Source: JAKAGE01 sp964416665
GTDB taxonomy: Bacteria > Patescibacteriota > Minisyncoccia > UBA6257 > 2-01-FULL-56-20
Direction of reading: 5' to 3'
Length of the DNA: 20,146 nucleotides
Assembly: GCA_964416665.1 (NCBI GenBank)
Contig: CAYQFA010000013.1
Coordinates: 1-20,146 of the forward strand
Shown here: piece by piece, positions 1-7,799 of the stretch
Numbering within the stretch: position 1 is the stretch's first letter
Layout: each line of letters starts with the position of its first letter
The notes under the pieces: generated by a model
The model's database searches: none
What the model was told of the DNA's origin: nothing
What the model saw: the letters and a program-made list of their open reading frames with translations, nothing else
Translations under genes and position numbers: made by a program

Positions 1-135
1 GACCGGATTGCTTTCCAAGTCGGCACTGCTTTAACTCCTCAAAAAAGCGCCGAAAAATTATATGCCGAAGACGATATAGAGAGCCGGGGATATTATTGTA
101 TTGAATCGAAAAATAAAAGCATTTATAATGAAGAT
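1..135 (+). other. Open reading frame entering from upstream, in frame with the next gene
   Basis: The frame of the following gene stays open back to the first base of the window (45 codons). The predicted residues include SAEKLYAEDDIESRGYYCIE, which looks like ordinary protein. Two readings are possible. This may be the 3' end of an upstream gene that lost its stop codon. Or it may be non-coding sequence that is open by chance, since a good promoter at 101-129 sits inside it and the next gene has its own signal peptide. I cannot decide from this window. Confidence 0.3.
101..129 (+). promoter_or_regulatory. Sigma70-type promoter, predicted leaderless
   Basis: A -35 box TTGAAT (101-106) is followed after exactly 17 bases by a -10 box TATAAT (124-129). 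The ATG at 136 begins 6 bases after the -10 box, which is where transcription would normally start, so the mRNA should have no 5' leader. No Shine-Dalgarno is visible before the ATG, which fits. Confidence 0.65.
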
Positions 136-2679
136 ATGCTCATGAGGCATCTTTTGCTTTGTGGTCGAAGAACGCTCTTTTTTTGTGCCGCCATCTTGGG
201 CGGTTTTCTTTTACTAACCCATCCCGTCCATGCGGCTGCCGAACCCATTTCCTCCAGTACTCTCATGAACGGTCACCATCTCGTCGCTTACTATCCTTTC
301 GATGGCAATGCGAAGGACAGTGCGGGATCATACGATCTTACCCTCTCGGGGAGCGAGACCTATCCTTCTGCGATCTTTGGCGAAGGACTGGATACTGGCA
401 CATCGGGGGTTAACTACGGGGCGGTAAATAGCAATCTCGGCTTCAACGGATCAAGCTCGATATGGATGCACACCTGGTATTATTTCAACAATACGAACGA
501 GCAGTTGTTGATGGACCTGAACACCGACGCGGGAAGCGGGCTCCGCACGGGCATACATTACTATGACCATACCCTGCGTCTCGAATGGAATTCAAACGAT
601 ACGGGCGACGCCGCACCGTTCACTCCCGTTGCGGGGGTGTGGTACATGTTTGATTTCGCCCTTGACCCGAATTCTGGCGCGTGGACCATTTATGTGGACG
701 GCTCTCCCTATGCATCCGGGACGATGACCGATCCCGGCTCGGTAAGACCCCTCAATATCCTTGCCGTCGGGGGAGCGTCGGACGTTCCAAGTTTCTATCC
801 TCCTTACGGTATCTATGACGACACTGCGATCTTCAACGAGATACCGACCGCGGCTGAGATATGGGGTCTTTATACAGGGAACTGGTCGGGCGTACCGGAA
901 AGCTACTATGCGCAAGTGCAAAACATCACCACACTCGATCTCTACGACGCATCGAGTACTTCGGCGAACGTCTTGAAGACTGTGCCGGCAGATTGGGTTG
1001 TTCAGGTCGCAAGCTCCACCGATGTATCAGGAAACCCCATGATTGATGGCAGCGGTGATACTTGGTTTCAGGTCACCGATCCCACGGATGGCACGACCGG
1101 CTGGATGATGGCGAGCGATACGGCGACGCAGTATATCAGCTCATATGACGGGACGATGCAGGAGGCACTTGAGGCGAGCTCCACGGCGATTACTGTAGGT
1201 ACTTCTACGGGAGAAACGGGGGAATACGTACTTGAGGCAATAGATCATTACTACAACGATTCCAGCACCGTTAATTCGTTATATAGCAGCGATGATGATA
1301 CCGGCATAAACGCGGCTACCACGACGCCCCCTGGGGCAAGCAGTCCGAATGATTTGTCGATGTTCGCGACGAGTAGTTATCCTGATATCAGCTCGAGCAG
1401 TTTTCCGGAAAAGGTAATTTGGGGAATTGCTGCGGATGAAGATGGTGGAACGGGTTTCGATAACACGACAGTGACCTATGATTATGGGCATGGAATTATG
1501 CAACTTACCCCTAATATTCTCGCCCATGAATTCGAAGATGAAGATTATTCCACGAACGATCCCCGGGGATATGGGAGCGGTGTCACAATTCCTCCTTGCG
1601 CAAGTTATATGACCAGCACCTACATAAACTGCTATGCTAACGCAGGTACATATAATACATACGACAAGTATTATATTCCCTATGGCAACAACTCTAGCAG
1701 TCCCATGTATGAACAATACGCGAATACTATCCAATCTATATATGCGAATGTAAAAGACGGCATGAAGGTGTTGACCGATAAGCTCGATAACAATCGTAGC
1801 TGCAATGTTACAACAACACCCTTTACCGTTTATTCATCTGAATATGGGACAACGACTTATTCTTGTGCCGACATGGAGACAGTGCTTACCACAGCCGCTT
1901 ATAACGGAAGTAGTCCGTCAACCTATCTTCCTGCTATTGCAAACAGGTTGGAGAATATTGGGACATATTTCCCGGGTCAAACTTCCAGTGATATCACAGA
2001 CATAATTGATAAAATTGCCCTTGCCGGTGCTAGTAGCTCAGTGTATGCCCAGCTATACAGTCCAGGAGACTTGAGCATTCAAGATTCTGATGGCCACACG
2101 ATTGGAGTGGTCAATGGAGTCGTTAAGAATGATTTTCCGTTTGCTTCATATGATCCACAAACAAAAGCTATCCGTATTTTCTTCCCGCAAGACAATAATT
2201 TCACCTTCAAAGTTTCTGGCACTGGTACGGGTGTCTATCGATTAAAGATCGGAATTAGCGACGGATCTAAGCTTATCTCCTTTGCAACTGGGGATATGCC
2301 AACAGTTCCGCACCAGCTTGATACCTATACACTTGACAGGAGCACGCTTCTTGAAGGAAAAAATGGTGTTACGCTAAATGTCGAAAACAAAGGTGATGGT
2401 ACAATAAATAAGACCATGACTTATGGAGCTACTGTTTCCGCAGTTGTTCCCGCACCATTTGATCCACACCCAGCCACTCCAGTACCATTACAAACAAAGT
2501 TTTCATTTCCTACTCCAATTCAACCCCCCAAGTCAAAGCTTATCGTTCCTCCCGCCGTCCCCATTTTGCAAATGCCCACCTCCACAAGATTAAATATCGA
2601 CACATCAACCTTCATTAATGCCTCTAGTACTATGGATATGGAAACGTCGACACAAATAAATTCATCAACCCAGAACTAA
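136..2679 (+). CDS. Secreted LamG / SH3-like / lytic transglycosylase-like protein
   Basis: 847 residues, predicted exported wall-acting enzyme. Seen in order: basic N-terminus and hydrophobic signal peptide (1-33, cleavage near VHA-AA); a concanavalin/LamG-like domain (about 45-250, opening LVAYYPFDGNAKDSAG); an SH3-like segment (about 257-332, ending GWMMAS); a lysozyme-superfamily domain (about 420-640). In that domain E435 in AADEDG is the candidate catalytic acid, GIMQLTP (453-459) matches the SLT-family GLMQLMP motif, and AAYNG (587-591) matches the family AYN motif. A beta-rich segment follows (about 660-770), then a Pro/Thr/Ser-rich tail. The likely reaction is non-hydrolytic cleavage of peptidoglycan glycan strands. 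Start chosen at the first ATG after a leaderless-type promoter; ATG 142 is an alternative. The stop overlaps the next ATG by one base (TAATG). The 3' half is more AT-rich than the 5' half. The domain order is by eye; the transglycosylase call is the surest part. Confidence 0.75.
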   Translation: MLMRHLLLCGRRTLFFCAAILGGFLLLTHPVHAAAEPISSSTLMNGHHLVAYYPFDGNAKDSAGSYDLTLSGSETYPSAIFGEGLDTGTSGVNYGAVNSNLGFNGSSSIWMHTWYYFNNTNEQLLMDLNTDAGSGLRTGIHYYDHTLRLEWNSNDTGDAAPFTPVAGVWYMFDFALDPNSGAWTIYVDGSPYASGTMTDPGSVRPLNILAVGGASDVPSFYPPYGIYDDTAIFNEIPTAAEIWGLYTGNWSGVPESYYAQVQNITTLDLYDASSTSANVLKTVPADWVVQVASSTDVSGNPMIDGSGDTWFQVTDPTDGTTGWMMASDTATQYISSYDGTMQEALEASSTAITVGTSTGETGEYVLEAIDHYYNDSSTVNSLYSSDDDTGINAATTTPPGASSPNDLSMFATSSYPDISSSSFPEKVIWGIAADEDGGTGFDNTTVTYDYGHGIMQLTPNILAHEFEDEDYSTNDPRGYGSGVTIPPCASYMTSTYINCYANAGTYNTYDKYYIPYGNNSSSPMYEQYANTIQSIYANVKDGMKVLTDKLDNNRSCNVTTTPFTVYSSEYGTTTYSCADMETVLTTAAYNGSSPSTYLPAIANRLENIGTYFPGQTSSDITDIIDKIALAGASSSVYAQLYSPGDLSIQDSDGHTIGVVNGVVKNDFPFASYDPQTKAIRIFFPQDNNFTFKVSGTGTGVYRLKIGISDGSKLISFATGDMPTVPHQLDTYTLDRSTLLEGKNGVTLNVENKGDGTINKTMTYGATVSAVVPAPFDPHPATPVPLQTKFSFPTPIQPPKSKLIVPPAVPILQMPTSTRLNIDTSTFINASSTMDMETSTQINSSTQN

Positions 2680-3395
2680 TGAAAAAAATCTTATTTATTC
2701 TCTTAGCAGTCGTTGTTATTGTGGCAGCTGCATATTATTTATATCCACGATCACGGTCAATTCAAACTCCTGTTTCGCAACTTCCAGTCCCCGCATCCAC
2801 TACTACTCCAATTCAACCGACACAATCGACGACCGTTTCGGTATTTACTTCAAGTTCATCTGCTCAAGTTGGTAATTTCACCGTGGTGGCAAATTGCAAA
2901 ATGATTAGTGCGGACGGTCAGGAGTCAGTAGGCGAAATCGATATACTTAAGGGGAGCACGACGGTGCAGGCGATTACTACTAGAGGTATCGCGCCGGGAA
3001 GCCAATCTTGTCCAAAACCCGAAAGCCAAGATATTAATTTCGATGGCTATCCTGACTTCATGATCGATGCTGATTATGGTTCAGGGGGAACGTCGGTTTA
3101 CTACTGGCTTTATAACACAAGCACCGAGCAATTTTCTTGTCCCGAAGGAAGTTATGTCAGTTGCTCATTAATGAATCCTTCTTTTGATCCTGCGTCAAAA
3201 ACGATTTCGGCTTCGGACGAGCTTGGAGCATCAGATTCTGTTTTCTGGATTTATAAAGTGAATGCAGGTGTTATTAGCTTATACCAGGAAACTGATATCA
3301 CATCTTCGGGTACGACTACGACAAAGACTATTAAACAATCAGCAAATGGTCAGATGGTAGTCGTAAGCACAAGCACTACTCCATCCTCGAACTGA
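2679..3395 (+). CDS. Membrane-anchored XAC2610-like protein
   Basis: 238 residues. A basic start and one hydrophobic helix (about 4-23) anchor it in the membrane with the rest outside. A Pro/Thr/Ser linker (about 30-60) leads to a C-terminal beta domain. That domain holds D118-I-N120-F-D122-G-Y-P-D126, an acidic DxNxDGxxD loop of the EF-hand/FG-GAP calcium type, then YYWLYNTSTEQF and NPSFDPASKTI. This order resembles XAC2610-related proteins of unknown function. No lipobox cysteine follows the helix, so it is not a lipoprotein. The ATG overlaps the stop of the transglycosylase gene by one base, so the two are probably translated together and may act on the same surface. The acidic loop is seen; calcium binding is inferred. 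Confidence 0.7.
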   Translation: MKKILFILLAVVVIVAAAYYLYPRSRSIQTPVSQLPVPASTTTPIQPTQSTTVSVFTSSSSAQVGNFTVVANCKMISADGQESVGEIDILKGSTTVQAITTRGIAPGSQSCPKPESQDINFDGYPDFMIDADYGSGGTSVYYWLYNTSTEQFSCPEGSYVSCSLMNPSFDPASKTISASDELGASDSVFWIYKVNAGVISLYQETDITSSGTTTTKTIKQSANGQMVVVSTSTTPSSN

Positions 3396-3432
3396 GATTA
3401 ACGGCCAGCCGGACTCTTATTAGTGCTTCGCC

Positions 3433-3969
3433 CTAATCTTTCCGAAGCCAGGTACGATCTGATATCCTGAAGTCAATTTTACTTACTTCAGTCGGCTGAT
3501 TTTTATCGTAGGACTTCAGCTTCACCGGTACCGATCCATAGAGGGTAATCCGATCTTCGCTATAAACGATTTTCCCGATATAATCGAGGACAAATTTCCG
3601 CTTAGCATCAAAATCTAAGGACTTATTCAGTCGCATTTTCATTGTTTCACAGTACTGTTTGACGCTGGCATCGACCACCTCAGTTTTATGAAGCAGTGGT
3701 ATCCGTTTCGTGAGATCGTCGCGTTCAGCTTTTAATTTATTTTCTTCGTTATCGTACTCAAGATTCTTCTCAATATAACCCTGCTGTTCCAGAGTACCGG
3801 AAGCATACAAATCAATCACACGCTCTTTCTTTAGGGCAATATTTTTAATAAGTTTATCAATCCGTTTTAACCGACGCTCCACTCGCAATTGCGCAACCTG
3901 CGTCTTGCCACGGAAGAAATCCATGCACTCACGCAGCTTCCCTGGATCGAGCATCCACTCTCGGATCAT
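3433..3969 (-). pseudogene. C-terminal remnant of a large serine recombinase
   Basis: 178 residues. The first 20 (MIREWMLDPGKLRECMDFFR) and the long Lys/Glu-rich coiled coil (about 25-90) resemble the region after the zinc ribbon of large serine recombinases. The end, IVYSEDRITLYGSVPV (about 133-148), matches the usual end of that family. The catalytic serine domain and the zinc ribbon are missing. Upstream of the ATG the same frame adds only EAKIFT before a TAG stop at 3984-3986, and then the divergent aldolase gene begins. A full protein would be roughly 450-550 residues, so this is a dead fragment rather than a working integrase. One hand-counted line (3601-3660) is 33% GC against 65% for aldolase line 4621-4680, which suggests foreign origin. 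Confidence 0.7.
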
Positions 3970-3996
3970 TGTGAAGATTTTCGCTTCCTAATAGGG

Positions 3997-4002
3997 TATA
4001 AT
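3997..4002 (+). promoter_or_regulatory. -10 box of the aldolase gene, predicted leaderless
   Basis: A perfect TATAAT ends 7 bases before the ATG at 4010. No convincing -35 box lies 16-18 bases upstream. No Shine-Dalgarno is present, so the mRNA probably starts at or next to the ATG. Confidence 0.55.
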
Positions 4003-4009
4003 CAAACCC

Positions 4010-4900
4010 ATGAAGACCCTTCGCGAAGTTTTAGCCGACGCCGATGCCCGCCGTGTTGCCCTGGGCCATTTCAACATCTCCGACCTCGCGGCGCTCAAGG
4101 CGATCTTCGCCGGCGCGCGCGAGCTTCAGGTGCCGGTGTTGATCGGCGTTTCGGAGGGCGAGCGTGAGTTCATCGGCGTGCGTCAGGCCGCCGCGCTCAT
4201 CAAAAATTTGCGCGAGCAGTACGACTATCCGATCTTCCTCAATGCCGACCACACGCATTCCCTCGACAAAGCGAAGGAGGCCGCCGCGGCGGGGTTCGAC
4301 GAGATCATTTTCGATAATTCATCGCTGCCGATGGAACAGAATATCGCGAACACAAAAGAAGCCGTTGCCGCGATCCGCGCGATCGATCCGAATATCGTGA
4401 TCGAGGGCGAGATCGGCTATATCGGATCCAATTCGGAGATCATAGACGCGGCGCCTGCGGGCATCGCGCTTTCCACGCCGGAGGATGCGGTGAAGTTCGT
4501 GACGGCGACCGGCATTGATGTGCTCGCGCCGGCAGTGGGGAATATGCACGGACTTTTGAAAAGCATGACGACCGGCGGCGCTGGCGCGGAGCACAAACAT
4601 CTGAACATTCCTCTTATCGCGGAGATCAAGGCGGCGATCGCGGTAGCCGGTGCGAACGCGAAGTTCATGACGCTCCACGGCGGCTCCGGCACCGGGGATG
4701 CCGACTTCGTCGCCGCAGCGAAGGCGGGCATGACGATCATCCATGTTTCCAGCGAGCTTCGTCTCGCCTGGCGTCGCGGCGTCGAGGAGGGGTTGAAAGA
4801 CCCGAACGAGATCGCGCCATACAAGATCACCGCGCCGGCAGTGGCGGGGATCCAGAAGATCGTCATTGACCGACTGAAACTTTTTAACGGGTCGGAATAA
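4010..4900 (+). CDS. fba: Class II fructose-bisphosphate aldolase family protein
   Basis: 296 residues, the usual length for the family. Predicted cytoplasmic enzyme that cleaves or forms fructose 1,6-bisphosphate from dihydroxyacetone phosphate and glyceraldehyde 3-phosphate in glycolysis or gluconeogenesis. Visible motifs are NADHTHS (78-84; D80 catalytic acid, H81 zinc ligand), IEGEIG (131-136), GNMHG (177-181; H180 zinc ligand) and LHGGSG (222-227; H223 zinc ligand). Near the C-terminus, the stretch where the family has K-V/I-N-x-x-T-[DE]-L reads IIHVSSELR. H245 therefore stands where the substrate-contacting Asn is expected. Tagatose-bisphosphate or another ketose-bisphosphate could be the substrate, because the subfamily cannot be told by eye. 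It is far more GC-rich than the recombinase remnant next to it. The start is supported by the TATAAT box 7 bases upstream. Confidence 0.88.
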   Translation: MKTLREVLADADARRVALGHFNISDLAALKAIFAGARELQVPVLIGVSEGEREFIGVRQAAALIKNLREQYDYPIFLNADHTHSLDKAKEAAAAGFDEIIFDNSSLPMEQNIANTKEAVAAIRAIDPNIVIEGEIGYIGSNSEIIDAAPAGIALSTPEDAVKFVTATGIDVLAPAVGNMHGLLKSMTTGGAGAEHKHLNIPLIAEIKAAIAVAGANAKFMTLHGGSGTGDADFVAAAKAGMTIIHVSSELRLAWRRGVEEGLKDPNEIAPYKITAPAVAGIQKIVIDRLKLFNGSE

Positions 4901-4910
4901 CAGCGTTGTC

Positions 4911-4930
4911 CAGTGCCGGCGATGGCACTG
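4911..4930 (+). terminator. Hairpin after the aldolase gene (weak terminator candidate)
   Basis: CAGTGCC (4911-4917) pairs perfectly with GGCACTG (4924-4930) around a 6-base loop, 10 bases after the aldolase stop. No T-tract follows at once, so it may be an mRNA 3'-end stabiliser rather than a true terminator. Confidence 0.35.
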
Positions 4931-4977
4931 TAAGAAAATCGGTGTTTTCCCGGTATGATACCAGTAGACGAACGTGG

Positions 4978-4983
4978 TATAAT
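4978..4983 (+). promoter_or_regulatory. -10 box, predicted leaderless start
   Basis: TATAAT ends 6 bases before the ATG at 4990. This spacing puts the expected transcription start on the A of the ATG. It also argues against an in-frame start further upstream at 4906, which would lack a signal peptide at its N-terminus. Confidence 0.6.
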
Positions 4984-4989
4984 AAAAAC

Positions 4990-6633
4990 ATGTCAAAACA
5001 ATTTCTCTATAAGACGGTGGGTGCGATGGTGATGGCGGTCGGATTTTTTGCCGTGGCTTCGAGCGCGTACGCCGCGACGCCGTCGGTGGTGAGCACGAAG
5101 CTGACCGGACCGAACACGATCACCATCATTTATTCGGAACCGGTGACGACGAACAGCTGGAACTATACGAATTTCACCGGCAGCTTGAGCGGGCTGGGGG
5201 TCACCTCGATAAGCGGTTCCGGCAGCAGCGTCATCACTTTGACGCTCTCCGGCGCGCCGGTCGTTGCGAACGGTTCGTCCGGATATCTTACGATCGGAAC
5301 GGGCGTCACGAGCGTCAGCACGGATTCTGCTTTTCCGGGCGGAGCGTATAATGTGACGAGCGCGCAGGCGCCGATCCTTACCTCGGTCGCCGTCACCGTG
5401 GAAAATGTCGGGACCACTTTTTCGGCCACGGGAAGTCAGATCCAGCTTACGTTCAGCACGAACGAAGCGGTGGTGAATCCTACCGTAACGTTGCTTGGCC
5501 ATACCATTGGCTTGAGCGGTTCGGGAACCGGGCCGTATACCGTGACGTACACGCTCGTAAGCGGTGATGCGCAGGGGACGATCAATGCCACGATCATGTT
5601 CACGGACGTCAACGGCAATTCCGGCAGCGCGACGGTCAACGTTCTGAGCAACGGCACGGCGAACACCAGCAACGCGAGCGGTTACATTACCTCGAACGCG
5701 AATTCTTCCGGAGTGCTGTACGCCGGGAACACCATAACATTCACCCTCATTCCTTCAACGGCCGAGCCGTCCGCACGATCGGTGACGGGTTCCTATAACG
5801 GCGTGCCGCTTTCATGGAACACGACGAACAACGGCGAGACCTTCACTGCCACGTACACCGTCGCGGTCGGTCAGAGCAACACGGCATATCCGCTCCAGAT
5901 CGGCGGCGTTTCCATCGTTGATCAGTACGGCAACACCGTCGGCCCGTTCTCCGGGACGGACGTGCAAAAGACCATCACGGCGACGGCAGTGACCGGCCCG
6001 ATCACGCTCTATCAATCCAATCCGGTTCAGGCGACCGGGGCCAGCGCAACGCCGAGTTACGGGTTCGTGTCCACCGAAGCGGGCACCATCCATTACGGCG
6101 GTGACTGTTCCAGCCCGACCACCTACGCCACGGCAGGTTTGAACACCGTGGTATTCAACACGCTCGCGCCCGGATTGCATAACGACTGCACGATCGTCAT
6201 CACCGATGCGGCGGGGAACTCGAGCAGCCAGCTCGTTGTTTCGCCGTTCACCGTCGGCACGACGACAACGACCACCACCGGAACCTCCGTGACGGTGACG
6301 GCAGCGTCCTCAACAGGCACGTCGGTGGCCTCCGAGATCCAGTCACTTGAAAGTCAGCTGACCCAGTTGCAATCGCAGGCGGCGGTGGGTACGAACGGGA
6401 GCACCGCAACGGCGACCACCTTCACGGAGTTCTTGAGCGTGGGATCGCAGGATGCCCAGGTGACCGCTTTGCAAAATCGCCTTATCGCCGACGGATTCCT
6501 TTCCGGCTCGGCCACGGGATATTATGGGACGCTCACCGAGGCGGCCGTCGAGAAATTCCAGACCGCGCACGGGATCTCGCCGAAGGGATACGTCGGTCCT
6601 TCCACGCGAACTGCGTTGAACGCAGGGGATTAA
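4990..6633 (+). CDS. Secreted Ig-like repeat protein with C-terminal peptidoglycan-binding domain
   Basis: 547 residues from the ATG at 4990. A signal peptide (1-28, ending AYA-AT) is followed by Thr/Ser/Gly-rich beta segments that look like tandem bacterial Ig-like domains (about 30-440). Examples are the repeated TITIIYSEPV / IQLTFSTNEAV / TITFTLIPST openings and a DxxGNS motif closing several repeats. A Thr/Ser linker leads to a coiled coil (about 447-465, EIQSLESQLTQLQSQ). The last 70 or so residues form a PG_binding_1 type repeat (VGSQDAQVTALQNRL; YYGTLTEAAVEKFQ; GYVGPSTRTALN). It is probably a surface protein held to peptidoglycan by its C-terminus, with a binding or structural role. 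No catalytic motif was seen. The start is set by the leaderless-type -10 box and by the signal peptide. Confidence 0.8.
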   Translation: MSKQFLYKTVGAMVMAVGFFAVASSAYAATPSVVSTKLTGPNTITIIYSEPVTTNSWNYTNFTGSLSGLGVTSISGSGSSVITLTLSGAPVVANGSSGYLTIGTGVTSVSTDSAFPGGAYNVTSAQAPILTSVAVTVENVGTTFSATGSQIQLTFSTNEAVVNPTVTLLGHTIGLSGSGTGPYTVTYTLVSGDAQGTINATIMFTDVNGNSGSATVNVLSNGTANTSNASGYITSNANSSGVLYAGNTITFTLIPSTAEPSARSVTGSYNGVPLSWNTTNNGETFTATYTVAVGQSNTAYPLQIGGVSIVDQYGNTVGPFSGTDVQKTITATAVTGPITLYQSNPVQATGASATPSYGFVSTEAGTIHYGGDCSSPTTYATAGLNTVVFNTLAPGLHNDCTIVITDAAGNSSSQLVVSPFTVGTTTTTTTGTSVTVTAASSTGTSVASEIQSLESQLTQLQSQAAVGTNGSTATATTFTEFLSVGSQDAQVTALQNRLIADGFLSGSATGYYGTLTEAAVEKFQTAHGISPKGYVGPSTRTALNAGD

Positions 6634-6667
6634 AAGGAAGCAATATTAAAAATAATTTACATTAACC

Positions 6668-6973
6668 ATGTCTAAATCGGTAAAGGTGATCATCTGGATC
6701 GTCATCGTGGTCATTGTGGTCGGCATCGTCTGGTGGTGGATGGCGGGCAACAATCAGGGTGGTTCGGTTTCGTCGACGGGCCAGTCAAGTTCAAGCACTT
6801 CGGGGACGATGACCAGCGAAAGCTCAACGGATAACACCATTGTCTCCACCGGAACTTCCGACAGCGACCTTGATCAGGATATGACGAATATCAATGCACA
6901 GATGAACGGGCTGTCCTCGGATTCCGCGAACGTCGACGCGAGCGTGGCAAGCAGCAGCCAGCCGGGACAATAA
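6668..6973 (+). CDS. Small single-helix membrane-anchored protein
   Basis: 101 residues. Three lysines or polar residues precede one long hydrophobic helix (about 6-26, VIIWIVIVVIVVGIVWWW). A Ser/Thr/Asp-rich, probably disordered outer segment follows, with a weakly helical end (LDQDMTNINAQMNGL). No known domain and no cysteine. It lies 34 bases after the peptidoglycan-binding gene and 22 bases before the next secreted protein, so it could belong to the same envelope set. The leader is A/T-rich without Shine-Dalgarno. The function is not recognisable. Confidence 0.65.
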   Translation: MSKSVKVIIWIVIVVIVVGIVWWWMAGNNQGGSVSSTGQSSSSTSGTMTSESSTDNTIVSTGTSDSDLDQDMTNINAQMNGLSSDSANVDASVASSSQPGQ

Positions 6974-6982
6974 CTTCTTATA

Positions 6983-6988
6983 TATAAC
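6983..6988 (+). promoter_or_regulatory. -10-like box, possible leaderless start
   Basis: TATAAC (overlapping TATATA at 6981) ends 7 bases before the ATG at 6996. It repeats the geometry seen at 3997, 4978 and 16028 with one base off consensus. No clear -35 box. Confidence 0.4.
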
Positions 6989-6995
6989 GACGAAC

Positions 6996-7799
6996 ATGAA
7001 CCATAAAAAGATCAGTTCAACGACAGCGTCGATCATCGCAGGATTCGTTTTGATCTCGGCAGGCGCCGCGCCGGCGTTCGCGCAGACAGCATCATCGACC
7101 CGCCTCGGCGGCATGCGCGCCCGCACGGGAGCGAACGCGAGCACGACCGCTGCACGCGAGGCGCAAATGGTGAAGAACGCCGATAATCAGATCGCCAACC
7201 GTATCAGTGCCCTGAACGCCCTCGAGACCCGCGTGAATGCGATGCAGAAATTGTCGGGCACGGAAAAGAGTTCCCTCTCTTCGCAGATCCAATCCCAGAT
7301 CGCGACGATGACCGCTCTCCAATCCCAGATCGCGACGGACGAAAGCGATAACAACACGAGCAGTCTCAAGACGGATATCCAATCGATCACGAAAGCCTAC
7401 CGCATTTATATGTTGATCATCCCGCAGGGGACGATCGCGGCGGCGGCCGATCGCGTGATGGCCATCGCAAACGCGATGACGACGCTTTCGGGCGCATTGC
7501 AAACAAGGATCACGCAGGCACAATCTGCGGGAGCCGCTATGAGCGCTTCGGTCTCGGCCCTCGCCGACCTCAATACCAAGGCTGCCGATGCGACCACGCA
7601 GGCGCAGAATGCCGTGACCGCGACCGCGTCGCTCGCGCCGGACAATGGCAGCACCGCCGTGATGCAGGCGAACACCGCGGCATTAAAGACCGCCCGCACC
7701 GATATACAAACGGCCCAGAAGGATCTCGCCGCAGCTCGCCAGGACGCCGTCACCATCGTCGCAGCGCTCAAGGCGGCGGAAAAATCGACCACTCCATGA
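6996..7799 (+). CDS. Secreted Ala/Gln/Thr-rich helical protein
   Basis: 267 residues. A clear signal peptide (1-29, ending AFA-QT) precedes a short basic segment (RLGGMRAR). Almost continuous Ala/Gln/Thr-rich heptad-like helices fill the rest (about 50-265), so a periplasm-facing or surface coiled coil is likely. A short duplication (QSQIAT twice) reflects a 19-base DNA direct repeat at 7289 and 7319. No catalytic or binding motif was found. The stop overlaps the next ATG (ATGA), so the protein is translationally linked to the downstream cytoplasmic protein. The function is unknown. Confidence 0.7.
   Translation: MNHKKISSTTASIIAGFVLISAGAAPAFAQTASSTRLGGMRARTGANASTTAAREAQMVKNADNQIANRISALNALETRVNAMQKLSGTEKSSLSSQIQSQIATMTALQSQIATDESDNNTSSLKTDIQSITKAYRIYMLIIPQGTIAAAADRVMAIANAMTTLSGALQTRITQAQSAGAAMSASVSALADLNTKAADATTQAQNAVTATASLAPDNGSTAVMQANTAALKTARTDIQTAQKDLAAARQDAVTIVAALKAAEKSTTP
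7289..7337 (+). repeat. 19-base direct repeat inside the secreted helical gene
   Basis: CCAATCCCAGATCGCGACG occurs at 7289-7307 and again at 7319-7337, exactly 30 bases apart, so the frame is kept. It encodes the repeated QSQIAT. It is probably a recent in-frame duplication of a 10-residue helical unit. Confidence 0.85.

Noticed and set aside
3425..3448. GCTTCG/CGAAGC inverted repeat at the recombinase 3' end
   Set aside because: Six-base arms with a 12-base loop and no T-run in either direction; too weak to call a terminator.
4319..4996. Minus-strand frames of 225 and 149 codons opposite the aldolase gene
   Set aside because: The aldolase motifs on the plus strand are unmistakable; these are shadows in GC-rich DNA.
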